From assembly GCA_036023115.1 (NCBI GenBank), contig JAYKKT010000073.1, positions 13,765,001 to 13,829,000 of the forward strand: a stretch of DNA of 64,000 nucleotides, written 5' to 3'. This document shows, one piece after another, positions 1 through 11,447 of the stretch; position 1 is the first letter of the stretch; each line of letters starts with the position of its first letter. The notes beneath the pieces were generated by a model, which did not search any database, was not told the origin of the DNA, and saw nothing but the letters and a program-made list of their open reading frames with translations. The position numbers and the translations under genes are program-made. This DNA comes from Brasenia schreberi. Its lineage: Eukaryota > Streptophyta > Magnoliopsida > Nymphaeales > Cabombaceae.

Positions 1-534
1 TGATGGAGACGTTATGCATAGAATTAATGTTGGTTGGTTAAAATGGAGAGGAGCATCAGGGATTCTTTGCGATAAGAAGATATCACTAAAGTTCAAAGGT
101 AAATATTATAGAGCAGCAATTAGGCTTGCCATGTTTTATGGTTATGAGTGTTGGGCAGTTAATCATCAACATGTACAAAAGATGTCTCTGACAGAAATGA
201 AGATGTTGAGATGGATGAGTGATCATACAAGAAAAGACAATATACATAATGAGGTTATTAGAAACAAATTAGGAGTGGCACCAATAGAGGATAAAATGAG
301 AGAATATTGTTTAAGATGGTTTGGACATAAGAAGGTATGAAAAACTAAATTTGTAAAGTATTAAAAGAGGTAGAGGACGACCACAAAAGTGTTGGAAAGA
401 AACAATAAAGAATGATCTAGCTTATTGTGAGTTATCTGCTAATATGACACACGATAGGGAACTGTGGAAACAAAGAATTCATGTAGCCGACCCCGTCTAG
501 TATTGGAAAAGGCTTAGTTGTTGTTGTTGTTGTA
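1..534 (+). mobile_element. RTE-type LINE, 3' end (5' part off window)
   Basis: The 3' end of a non-LTR retrotransposon. Positions 14-340 translate to the C-terminal part of a LINE reverse-transcriptase ORF (residues such as GYECWAVNHQHVQKM and KLGVAPIEDKM). The same protein segment recurs on the minus strand at 31663-32097, so this is a family match inside the window. Downstream come the 3' UTR and the family signature 'gccgaccccgtctag...ggaaaaggcttag' ending in a (ttg)n tail near 520-534. The frame breaks near 340, so the copy is dead. The element abuts coding sequence of the TDP1-like relic with no visible splice acceptor between them, so it appears to have landed in, or deleted up to, an exon. 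Confidence 0.85.
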
Positions 535-540
535 CTGCAT

Positions 541-1382
541 GATGTTATTCCTTGTCCAAGTGAAAGGGTGGGACATCCAATGCATGTCAAGGTAATACCT
601 GCCATTTTTCTATACTGATATTTGATGTTTTTTCAGATTTTTTAGTGGAGGATCAATAGCGTCTGATCCCCACATCACAGTTTTCTGTGCCATATATAGC
701 TAGTGTTGGTACAAAAATTACGCATAGTTGCTCTAAGAAGTGAAGTTCCTATAGAAGTTGAAATTATCTCTCCCCAACTCTGTTCTAAGTGAAAAACATA
801 GGTTTCCCTTTTTCTTTTCTGGGTCGATGGGTTGACAAGGTTTGTTCGCTTTAACTTTTGGCTGGTAGTGCAAAGACGATTCTGGAATAAGGCTACTTCC
901 TCCACCTTTGGTTGGATATATTTTGGCTCACATAATTTTAGTGCAGCTGCTTGGGAATGCCCTCTGACCAATCTCCTAAAGGAACATCAGCTGGTATTGG
1001 TAAGTCTGTTCTTGGTTCCAAACTTCATATTTGCAACTATGAGCTTGGCATTCTTTTAATTGTTCCTCCGCCACAATCCCTACAAAGGGCTAGTGAAAGG
1101 AACACGAATTTGGATGACTTAGTTTTACCATTTGTTGTGCCTGCCCCAAAATACCAAATTAATGATCGGTCAGCAACAATGCAAGCCATGAGAGAGGCTT
1201 GCATTGAGTTGGAGAAAGAGAGATTGGTACCAGTATCAGGGGAAACAGATCTCCTTGATGAAGAGATCGTTGATGATGAGGAAGAAATCGTTGAGCTAAC
1301 TGATGATGTCACAAAGGAAAGGGAAGAGGAGAAGCTTTATGCTGAGGCTCTCTGGAGTCAAATGGACCCTGTAGATGCTTAA
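541..1382 (+). pseudogene. Tyrosyl-DNA phosphodiesterase (TDP1-like) C-terminal relic
   Basis: TDP1 enzymes hydrolyse 3' phosphotyrosyl links left by trapped topoisomerase I, using two HxK motifs. An exon at about 541-591 reads DVIPCPSERVGHPMHVK and ends at a good donor (aag|gtaata). A second coding block contains FGSHNFSAAAW, where the Asn would align with the Asn of the second TDP1 active-site motif, and then HICNYELGILLIVPP near 1019-1075. An acidic tail ends in SQMDPVDA with a stop at 1380-1382. The frame shifts by one base at 953-955: the Trp codon is followed by GGG where GGGG would keep the frame. The LINE at 1-534 abuts the first exon. The plant relatives are TDP1 and an FHA-domain TDP-like protein, and I cannot choose between them. 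Without the shift the last block would be intact, so an assembly indel is possible there. Confidence 0.7.
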
Positions 1383-3019
1383 TGCTTTCAAAATGAGATA
1401 TGCAGTGGCTAAGCAGTTTACATGAAACTTCGATCCAGTGCTTATAGAGTCGATTGATTCATGCATGCGTTTATTGAAATGGTATCGAGGATCTCTTGCA
1501 GAGAAGATTCTGATTAGAATGATGGATAGAGTATTTTCTGACCATGCATTGGTTCCATTTAATGAAAGAAACTCTGAGACGAAGTCAAGGCAAGTGCTAA
1601 CTTTGGTAGCTGGATATGCATCTGTTGAGTTTCTGCACCTGAGTAAAGGGAAAAATTATGATTGATAAACATAAGACCGAATTTCATCACATGTTCTAAA
1701 TGCAGTACTATATGAATCTAAAATATCGTTGTGGAGCTGCAATTGAATTTGCCAAGGTCATCCAGGAACTGAATAGTAGTGACAGAATTTGATGATCTCA
1801 AGTTATAGATTTGGAGGATAAGGGAATGCCGATTTTAACATTATTCTCATAAAGAGGGAAAGGTTTTACTCGTACCACATTACTTTCATGTCTTTCTTTC
1901 TTATAGTCATTTCATGCCTTTGAATAGCGGTAGGAGATGGTTTGTGGAGGCATATAAACCAGTGTTATCTGTATCGTCCGATATCGTGGGAAACCATGAT
2001 ATGATACAGGGACCTGTATCGCAGATGAAAGAGTATCGGCTTGTATCGGGCGATACACCCTATTTCTTTTAAAACAACAAACAGTGATGATAGGCTGACT
2101 GCTGTTTCGAGGGAGAACCTGCTAGATGTCTCAGTTGATCGTATATGTTGAGAGGACCACGTAAGAACACGAGATCTCTCTACTTAATAAAAGCACAAAA
2201 CCATGAACCACGTACACAGAACAACCAAGTTCAAGTTAGCATAGAAGACCGACTTTATCAGGATGGTAGGCAGCGATATGCAATGGAGTGATAAGACAGA
2301 GCCAAAATGCACAACATATTGATAACAAAGAAATTAACAGAATTCAGTAATGGAAATTACACAAAATAATACTTAACAGTCAACCCCACTGATAATGTCC
2401 CTATATCACTTTGTGCACTAACAGAGTAACTATATTAGAGTACAGATCATTTGATAGGATTATTCGATTTTTGAATATTAAGTTTCTTGATTGAGATCAC
2501 CCATTAAGTGCATGTTTTGGAGCTCCTTCAGTAAAAGACCACAACTTCATCTACTCCAAACGATGCTTCACATTCTCTATGCTGTATTTGCCATTTCAGA
2601 ACTCTGTACATCCTTGTTTGAATAAATATTGCTTAAATAGCGTATCAGAAAATAAAGCCGACACCGCAGAACCCATATCAATATGTAAAGCGGACTCCCA
2701 ACTTGAGCTTCATAAGGGTAATTACAATATTAATCAGAAGATGACATGCACATCTCTTTTATGCCTCTCCAAACAGGGTATCTAATTAGATGACACTCGA
2801 CTTGTGTGGATCTGGCATGCAATTGTGAAATGCTTGATGCTGCAAACACAGAAGCCCAAACTGCAGAAAATAATGCCCTCACCACTCATTAACCGTTCAT
2901 GCGCTGGAAAAATGATGGCCAAATTATTTGAAAGCATTGACTACATAAATATGACGAAGATCATCGAACAATCCATCCCTGGCGATCAAATGCAAGAAAA
3001 ACAAAAAGTCCACAGGCAG
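1383..3019. other. Intergenic, no gene recognised
   Basis: This AT-rich stretch probably includes the old 3' UTR of the TDP1-like relic. ORFs at 1438-1665, 2579-2785 and 2804-3046 show no recognisable domain and no coding-like composition. Near 1970-2065 there is a cluster of 'gtatcg/cgatac' words that could be a decayed inverted repeat, but it is too diverged to call. Confidence 0.5.
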
Positions 3020-3020
3020 G

Positions 3021-3184
3021 TATCCAAAAAGGAATCTATCTATTGAGCAGATAGTGATCGAAAGGGAAACATACATACAGCTGGATCCTTTTTCTCATGA
3101 AAGTATCCAAAAAGGAATCTATCTATTGAGCAGATAGTGATCGAAAGGGAAACATACATACAGCTGGATCCTTTTTCTCATGAA
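3021..3184. repeat. 83-bp tandem duplication
   Basis: Two near-identical copies of an 83-bp unit starting 'tatccaaaaaggaatc', at 3021-3103 and 3104-3184. They match over at least 80 positions with no visible mismatch, which points to a recent duplication. The array lies about 100 bp downstream of the stop codon of the small minus-strand gene at 3284-3505, probably in its 3' UTR or flank. Confidence 0.95.
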
Positions 3185-3283
3185 CTACATATATAGACGA
3201 TCGATGATAACCATCTTTTGACTCGTCCGAAGTACATCTTTTTCTTCTTTTGATATTTGGGACAGAATTGTGTACATGAATTG

Positions 3284-3505
3284 TCACTGAGCGGCCACCC
3301 TGTGAGTGGTAGGCTGAGGTGGTAGCGGCTGAGAACGGTGGTGGTGGTTGTTCCTGTGGAGCCTGCACTTGAAGGAACCCGCATGGGTGGGCGGGGCGCA
3401 GACGCAGGCCCTCACTGTCCCTTTTGTTGAAAGTGCCGTCCTCTTCAGGGGAGAGCCGTCAGCGTTTTCCTGCCGAGCCTCCGGTTTCATGTGCAACGAA
3501 GCCAT
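3284..3505 (-). CDS. Small serine-rich-related protein with GSFKCRLHR motif
   Basis: A 73-residue protein, intronless as read. It begins MASLHMKPEARQ and carries the core VRACVCAPPTHAGSFKCRLHR at about residues 31-51, followed by a His/Pro/Gln-rich tail. The CxC...PTxHxGSFxCxxHR pattern recurs in small plant proteins annotated as serine-rich protein-related; their biochemical role is not established. I chose the ATG at 3503-3505 because the upstream in-frame ATG at 3575-3577 would add a Leu/Ser stretch encoded by a GA microsatellite, which looks like 5' UTR. The upstream sequence (3525-3545 and 3675-3700) is CT-rich on this strand, typical of plant leaders. Rival reading: a chance ORF, but the motif makes that unlikely. 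Confidence 0.7.
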   Translation of the reverse strand: MASLHMKPEARQENADGSPLKRTALSTKGTVRACVCAPPTHAGSFKCRLHRNNHHHRSQPLPPQPTTHRVAAQ

Positions 3506-5190
3506 ATCTCCACAGTTAGACACAGAGAGAGAGAGAGAGAGAGGATTCCCTTGAACCACAAAGACAAACAGTGTCAAAATGAGATAGGATTAGGGAACAG
3601 ATTGTAGCTATGCAAAACACACGAGTGGAGAGACAGAGATGCAAAAAGGAAAAATCCCATTGTAGCCATCTAAAGCACGAGAGAGAGAGAGAGAGAGTCT
3701 CAAGGGTGAAATGGAGCGTGAAGGCCAGACAGGTCTCAGGCCAGACGGTGGTAGGCCCCACTCTCCTCCAACCAAAAAAAATCCTAAGGGTGGCGTTTCA
3801 CAAGTGCGTACGTGTCAACAGATTCCCAGCCATGTCTCCTTATGCGGGCCCCGCCCGCCTCTATTTTCCTTGATCAAAGAAAAGTCCATACATGATGCAT
3901 ACGAATAACGGACGAACTTATTCAATACTCGTTAGTACTGCTGCTGTCATGGAGTAATTTACAGGCTTATCGTCCGACCTAAAGAGAAAGGGAGAAGAGA
4001 CTGAGGGGCGAATCAAGAGTGTGAATCTCGTTATCAGAAGATCGAGAAGTATAAGGATATTTCTGTAAACAAATGAAATCTTTCGTTGAGCAGAAAAATG
4101 GAAGAAGATGAAGATCTGAACAGAGTGCATGCACCTAAAACTACAATCGACCATCGTTCTTTTAAGCGAGCAATGTATCATGCAATAAGAAAGGAACAGA
4201 TGAAACGAAGACAAAGGAGGAACAAAGTAAAAAGAAGACAGAGGAGGAAAAGAGTCACAGAGAGACACACCTCAACAGACCGAAGACAGGCTGCAGGCAG
4301 CCGAAGCGCCAAACCAAATGGGAGGAGATTCTACTTATATAGAAAGGGGAGAAGGGTCTGCCTCCTCCTGCTTTTGCTGCCCATCACGGGCAGAGATCAT
4401 CGGGAAAGCTGGGCAGAGAAGGGCCTACTAACACCAAGCATATAGTATTATTGCTCTTCCTTTTTCTTTCTAGAAGATATTATCGGAGGACCCTCTTGCT
4501 CTTTTACCTCACAAAACAAAAACAGTAGTTGCCGAGTTAAATCTAGCGAAAGAGGAAACCAACCGCTGCAAGGATCTTCATTTACTACTGCTCCGTAACA
4601 AGAACTACACTTGGTTGGGTCATCAACCAAAGAGCTGGGCACTACACACACGTATATATACATAACATTGATAATTCGCACTATTATTTTACCTTTTTTT
4701 TTTTTACTTCTTTATTTTTATCAAACACCATATATATATATACGTATATATAGATAGGTAAATAAATATAAGTATATATAACATTGATAATTCACTCTAT
4801 TTTCTTTACTCTTTCGTTTTTAACCTCGATCTCTTTCCTTTTATCTTGTAGCAAACAAGTAGGGGCCCACCATGACCACCCCATTCCCCATTAATGAATG
4901 AATGGCCATGGGGCCACTGAGCTTGACCTTTTATGCCAACCTTATCTTGAAAACAAGGCTTGTGAATCAGATTCCACTTGCAACCAGGCCCTCCACACTG
5001 ACCCGACGGGTCCGGTTGCAACCGAAATCGATAGTCTTACCTGAAAGTCTCAAGGACGTAGCCACGTCGAGCTTGCATAGGTATTAATTCACCATCCCAT
5101 TGGAAACTATTGAGAGAGAGAGAGAGAGGATAGTAGAGTTATATAATTGACCAGCTAATGTCCACCAACTTCCTCTAAAAATATTCGGTG
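3506..5190. other. Upstream flank of the small gene; no other gene recognised
   Basis: This probably holds the 5' leader and promoter of the gene at 3284-3505. It contains GA/CT microsatellites (3526-3542, 3677-3698, 5112-5129). The ORF at 4086-4445 is rich in Arg/Lys from AAG/AGA words and is not supported. The ORFs at 4806-5021 and 4902-5087 overlap on opposite strands and match nothing I know. Confidence 0.4.
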
Positions 5191-5192
5191 TC

Positions 5193-5194
<2 letters not shown>

Positions 5195-5277
<83 letters not shown>
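5195..5277. repeat. (TA)n microsatellite, about 83 bp
   Basis: An uninterrupted alternating TA tract of roughly 41 units. Its exact length in the genome is uncertain because such tracts are hard to assemble. Confidence 0.97.
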
Positions 5278-5284
<7 letters not shown>

Positions 5285-6109
5285 GGAGTTGCTAGACATC
5301 TTTCATATCAAATTATGTTGCGTGTGCAATCCTATAGATGACGTACATCGATTTATTCAGCATAATCAACACAATGATCGATGATATTTAATGCATCACA
5401 TAAGATAGTGTCTTCATCACCATCGTCCCATACAATTATTAATTGACATGCAGCCTTTATGCGATTTGGCGTGCAACTCCAAATGCACTATGGGCTACCT
5501 AGGCACCGGAATTTTCAAATTCCTTCCCTTGATATGAACTGATCGTTCATATTCTTTTCATAATTACGTATGCTTAATATAACGTTGATCACTATGTTGA
5601 AATTAAGATTTCCATTTATTTCCTATGTTCTAAATGTACCAAATGGTGTCCTTCAGTGGTCGAGTATCTTCTAAATGGTGTTCTTCAGTGGTCCAGTATC
5701 TTCGAGTGACGACTCTTCAAGTGGCAGATTACCAAGTCTAGTTTTGTATGAGGTACTCGAGCCATCACCATATTCAGACATTTAGGCGGGCAGGCAGTGG
5801 GTTGAACAATTGAACCAGCATATGTTTAGTGTAATTATACTTTATAAAAAGTTATATATATATATGGAGAGAGAGAGAGAGAGAGAACGGGAGTTGCTAG
5901 ACTCTATGCTAAACTCCTCTTGATCTTGATCATGTAGACTGTCTATCTCTTTGATCATACCGTTCATATTCAAAAAGAAAAGGTATAAAGTATAAGATGT
6001 ATTTTTTTTTGCTAAAGATCTACTTACTTTTTTTTAATATGAATCATTTCATAGAAGAGATGAACAATCCTGATAATGAAGAAAGTATAGCATGAATGAA
6101 AGTCCTCTC

Positions 6110-6153
<44 letters not shown>

Positions 6154-6685
6154 AATGCATAATATATTTTTGTACATAAACATTTTTACTGTTTGATCTT
6201 TAAGATTAACGATAAAGATTTGGATTATTATGTATTTAATATGCATTAAATTCAAAGTACAATAATACTTTCAGTCATCATTAATCTTAAAGATCAAGTG
6301 ATGAAGGTTTTTATATAAGATTATGTATCAAAAGACATTATGCATTTAGGACTATGTGTATATAGAGAGACATATAACATAGTCCATACACATTAATGTA
6401 CATGCAAAAAGGTGTCAAGATACATTTTTTGCTTTTAAAATTTAAATTTGAGGTACCAACCTCACGATCAAACAGTTGAGATCTTTTAAAATGTTTAAGC
6501 ATGGATGGATGTGTATATGTATATATATCTTGGATCACTATCTAACGTGTTTTTCTTGAAAAACTACCGTACAATCAAATATCATTCAAGAAACACCCTT
6601 TGCTTATGACGACCAGCCCTTCAATAGGTTATTTCAGTGAGTACAAAAGGTGTGTGTTGTTTTATTATTAGATAATTCCTCTATA
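5278..6685. other. AT-rich intergenic DNA with microsatellites
   Basis: No gene recognised. It contains a GA tract (5869-5885), an (AC)n tract (6110-6142) followed by TA, and several 'atcaagatcaag'-like words. The short ORFs here are chance products of the microsatellites. Confidence 0.5.
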
Positions 6686-6690
6686 TCTTT

Positions 6691-7134
6691 TGTTAAGCCG
6701 AGAAATTGGCCATTCTCGGTAGTTTCACTCACGGGAACGGCTAGATCGACCATCTAGTTGTTTCCGTGGAGACGGTTACGGAACAAATCCGTAACATCTA
6801 GATCGTTACATAAAAATTCTGTAACAATCGGATAAGGGCTTTAGAACAGAAAAACCAACTTGGATATCTCGGAGGAGGAGCCAAGTGCTACTTTATAAAT
6901 ACAGAGCAACGCACCGAAGCAAACACATAGTGAAAAAGAGAAAAAACAATAGAAACCTCCCTGGAAAACCGGTTGTGGGAAACTGGAAAAGCATACCTGA
7001 TTCTGCACCTTCTGCTCTTCGTCTTCAACACACATAGATCATTCACTGCGCAACTGGAAGTCGTCAAGACCTGTTGTAGCAACCTGTTGAGGATGTTGCA
7101 AGAAACAACAACTGGACATTAACGAATTCTTTCA
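6691..7134 (+). repeat. 5' LTR of the Copia element (444 bp)
   Basis: It begins TGTTAAGCCGAGAAATTGG and ends TTCTTTCA, giving the expected TG...CA ends. It aligns along its length with 11448-11887. A promoter-like TATA word, 'ctttataaata', lies at about 6891-6901, where transcription of the element would start. Confidence 0.92.
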
Positions 7135-7135
7135 T

Positions 7136-7147
7136 TGGTATCAGGGC
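7136..7147 (+). other. Primer binding site of the Copia element
   Basis: 'tggtatcaggg' directly follows the 5' LTR and resembles the common plant Copia primer site complementary to initiator-Met tRNA (consensus TGGTATCAGAGC). One or two positions differ from the consensus. Confidence 0.8.
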
Positions 7148-7332
7148 CTCGTTATTTGTAAAAAAAGGTATGCAGTTAGGTTTTGTAAAGAGAAAATAAA
7201 TAAAAAGAGAGAAGAAGCTGAGAAGGGGAACACTTTTTTTTACAAAAAAAGATGGTCGACATTCGAAAGCCACAATCTATGGCCTCAAACATCCAGTAAA
7301 AGATTTATTGGCCGATAGCCTACAAAAGACAA

Positions 7333-7545
7333 GATCGGCGAGGTTCTGCTAAAGTAAAGACGACCAAAGTAGAAGATCAGCCATAATCGACAAAAAGAGA
7401 AATATCAACCAGGTTTTGCCAAAGGTTAGACGACCAAAGCAGAAGATCAGTCGGGATCGACAAAGAGATAGATCGGTCAAGTTCTGCCAAATACCAGATG
7501 ATCGTGGCAGGAGATCAGCCGAGATCTGCTAAAGACAAGATAAGA
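7333..7545 (+). repeat. Three imperfect 69-bp tandem repeats in the element leader
   Basis: Units start near 7333, 7402 and 7471. Each contains the words 'gatcgg/c-aggttctgc', 'acgaccaaag' and 'agaagatcag'. They lie between the primer site and the zinc-knuckle region, so in the untranslated leader or the start of gag. They are not part of a known domain. Confidence 0.8.
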
Positions 7546-8151
7546 GAGGAAGGAGGAAGCCAACGACCGATGGTCATCAACAAAAAACAAGAGCCAAACG
7601 AAGCCCAAGCCAACGACCAGTGGCCATCGATAGGACATAGAAGACGGAGGGAGGCAAGAGCCTCCCCCTCTCTCTCACTTTGCTCTCTCTCTTCCCTTTT
7701 ATATACCTAGAAAACCGCTCAATAGTTTCAGAAAACTGTGGGGAAAAACCGATGGTTTTCTGAAACCACCTTCGGTTTTGAAAATCAGTTGGCAGTTTTC
7801 AAAAATCGTCTCGGGTGATGGACTAAAAAGTCAGTTCTACCCCTAGCTGTTTTAAAAACTACGAATTGCTACATTGTAAAATTATAAAAATATTTAGATA
7901 TTTTTAATAAAAAGACAGTTTTACCCTCAAATGGGCAAAAAGTCTTCCATCTTTTAGTACAACTCCTATGAGATAAAAGAAGGAGACAATGAAGTAGAAC
8001 ATGTGAACTATATACTGATAATGACAAGAGATTTAGTTGTAGCCAAATCAATCATCTTAGAACCGATACAAATATCCACAACAGTCTTCCCTCATCCTGT
8101 AACATGGTCACAACTTCCCTTAGACTAGGGCTTGAAACAAGCCTTTAAGAA

Positions 8152-11100
8152 TTGCCCCTTAACCTAGCAATCAAACAAGAACACATGAACAAAAATAGAA
8201 AAGAAAAATTGCTAGTGGTGCAAGACGAGATAGGGTCCAATTCCAAAGCCAACCAGAAAAGAAATAAACCAAACAAAAGGTTTAGGAAAAATAACAAAAA
8301 GGGTAGTCAACCTTTTAACAAAACACAGGAAATCGTTTCTCACGTCAAGTGTTTTAGGTGTACACCATGAGAACATTAGGTATACATGAGAAATAAACTT
8401 TCTCAGATGTTCTTCAATTTGGGTCCTTTAGAATTTATGTACAAGGCACACCGGTTTACTGATTGATGTATTGATTATGTCAACTATAAGGTACAAATTA
8501 GTTTTGGTCTCTACCTTAGTAAAAAAGGGTTTTGAGGTTAGGTTTATTCTTAGAAAAGTTATTGTGAGAAAGCATAGGAGAGTGTTTTTCTCTAAAGAAT
8601 TTGATGTAGAATATGGATTGTTGAAATTGAATATCAATAAAAATGAATGTTCTGCTTATATTGATTGTGCCTTTAATGTTGATGTAAATATATGGCATAA
8701 ATGCCTAGGACATATAAGTGTCGAAAAGTTGAGAAAATTATCCAACTTTGACTTATTGTCAATATTTGATAAAAACGCTTTTAGCAAGTGTGAAGCTTTT
8801 ATGTGGACCAACAAGGGCATACAAGGAAAAATGATGAGAATTTTTTTTTCCAAAAAAACAACAAGGGCAACAACCCTGTTGAAATTTATTGACATAAATT
8901 TATGTGGATCCTTTATAATAAGATCACATCGAGCAAATGTTTATTTCATAACCTTTATCAATGATTACTTGATATATATATCTTAACACATAAATCTGAG
9001 GAACTTGAAGTATTTAAAGAAGATAAACAGAAAGTTGAAAATCAACTAGAACATACAATCAAAGTCTTGAGATCAAATAGAGGTGGTGAGTACACCTCTA
9101 CAGAATTTCTAAAATCTATAAAGACTTTGGTATTTCAAAGCAAAATACAATATCGAAGATACCTCAATAAAATAGTGTAGTTGAAAGATATAACATGACC
9201 TTACTAAACATGACAAGGTTAATGTTAATTGATATCTCTCTACCAAGGATATTTTGGGGATGTGGGGATCTATCGCTATGAAGTACCTTAATAAACATGA
9301 CATACAATCTATGGTGCACTAAGTATAATTGTGTACATAATCGATAGAGTACCATGTAAAGTTGTATTCACTACACCATATGAAATATGGTTTAGAAAAA
9401 AACTCAACTTAGGTCATCTCAAGAGGTAGGGATCTATCACTCATGTGAAGATCCTTGATCAGTATAGAGACAAGCTAGACAGCAGGTCCTTGAGATATAT
9501 TCATTGGATATCATAAATACTCAAAGGGATGTCGGTTTTATAATAAGGACAATGTACTAATAGAGAGCAGAGATGTTCAATTCTTAAAAGGCGCTAAGAA
9601 TGACATTCTTAAGAATAATGATGAGTATGTTAACAATCTAGTAGATCTGAATCAATTATTATTTGAACCTATAAAAGATATTCATGAATCAACCAAAACT
9701 TTAAGTAGACATAAAAGGCCTAGGATCGCACTGTCCTACTTAAAGGATTGTCATACTTATCTTTCTCAAAAAGTATACAATTTGGTAGATTTACATGAGA
9801 TGACTAATAACTTACCTTATCGGCAGGCTATTGACTCATATGAATTAACAAACTGAGATAAATCTATGGATGAGGAAATTGAATCCATTAAGAAAAACTA
9901 AGTTTAGGAATTAGTTGATTTGCTAAGAGGAAGAAAAGTAATAGGTTACAAGTGAGTTCTGAAAAAGAAATATAAAGTCGATGGATCAATCAACAAGTTT
10001 AAAGCAAGGTTGATTGCAAATGGATTCTAGCAAAAGAAGGGGATAAATTATGTTGAGACATATTCTCCTGTTACAAAATTTGTATTCATAAGAATAATCC
10101 TATCGATATCGGCATATTATGATTTGGATTTATATTTAAAAATTGCTTTTCTAAATGGAGATTTAGATGAAATCATATATATGCATCAGCCTCAAGGATA
10201 CAAAGTTGAAAGCCAAGAAGATAAGGTATATAGGTTTAAAAAATCCTTATATGACCTTAAACAATCACATCGTCAATGGTATTTGACTTTTTAAAATGTC
10301 ATTATTGAACTTGTGTTTGTAGCAAATGAGCTTGACCATTGTGTATATGTCTGGAATAGTGTGAGTCACTTTGTCATCTCATCAATATATGTAGATGATA
10401 TATTATTGACTGGGAATGACAATGAGATGATTGTGAAAACCTGGGAATAACAACAAGAGTCACGGTTAACCTCAAGGTTTGAAATGAAGGATATGGGGGA
10501 AGCATCATATATCTTGGGTATAAAGATTTCTCGAGATAAAGAATCTAAACTTCTATGCCTAAATCAGGAGAGATATATTGATTGTATCTTCAAAAGTTTA
10601 AAATGGGTGAATATAAGTTTGCATCTACACCCATTGTGAAAGGGGTAAAACTAAGCAAGGTTGATTGTCCTAATGAAGGAGATGATAAACCTAATGTTCC
10701 TTATGTATAAGTTGTGGGTAGCTTGATGTATGATATATTATGTACAAGACCTAATATTATCTTTGTGGTTGGTCTTATGAGCAAATATCAAAGTAATCCA
10801 AAGACTTAAAATTAGGTTTTCAAGCAGATGAACTAAAAGTAATAGGATACTCATATGTTGACTTTGTTTGAAGCAAATATGATAGCAAATCAACCTTAAA
10901 ACAAATATTTTTATTTGGAGGTGGAGTTGTTTCTTGAGCATGTAAGAAATAGGGTTGTGTAACATTGCATACACAGAAATCTGAGTATGTGGCTTACTGT
11001 ATGGTTCCAACAAGTGTTATCTCGATAACTTGTTTCATACGTGATTTGAAGCTGGACATAGTTGACGAGTCAGTTGTCATTTACTGTGACAACAATGCAG

Positions 11101-11168
11101 CAATTACTCTAATCAAGAGTAAAACTGACAACTCCAAAAGCAAGCATATAATGGTTAAATACCACTAA
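8152..11168 (+). pseudogene. Copia gag-pol relic (zinc knuckle, integrase, RT, RNase H)
   Basis: A decayed polyprotein. Near 8340-8390 a CCHC-knuckle remnant reads KCFRCTP, then a stop where the knuckle would continue. At 8471-8986 a GAG-pre-integrase segment contains IWHKCLGHISVEKLRKL, followed by the integrase start (LLKFIDINLCGSF). Reverse transcriptase fragments include MHQPQGYKVES near 10180-10212 and the catalytic YVDDILLTGND at about 10388-10420. At 10965-11168 the RNase H end reads KSEYVAY, VIYCDNNAAITL and SKSKHIMVKYH. Stops and frame changes fall between nearly every block. The motif order integrase before RT identifies Copia rather than Gypsy. Confidence 0.9.
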
Positions 11169-11447
11169 GTTCATGATATGGTTATGAGAAAGAAAATATT
11201 TATTTCATACGTACCAACTCAAGATATGTTGGTAGGCCCCTTGACTAAAGGCATAATAGAGGATCTTTTCTCAAAACATGTCATAAACATAGGTTTGATA
11301 TATGCTTGATTGTTGTGTAGGTATAAAACCACACAACTGGTAATGGTTGTAACAACAATAAAAAAATGACATAACTAGGAAAACCCTATAAAAGTGGGAG
11401 AAAAATTAGTATGTCAGATTATTTGGTTCGAATGGCTAAGTGGGAAA

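Noticed and set aside
4086..4445. 119-codon Arg/Lys-rich ORF
   Set aside because: Its composition follows AAG/AGA-rich leader sequence upstream of a minus-strand gene. There is no domain and an overlapping ORF lies opposite.
6049..6255. ORF with a (CV)n stretch
   Set aside because: It is a translation of the (AC)n microsatellite.
7333..7545. CRISPR-like spaced repeats
   Set aside because: The unit is 69 bp, imperfect, with no unique spacers, and lies inside a retrotransposon leader.
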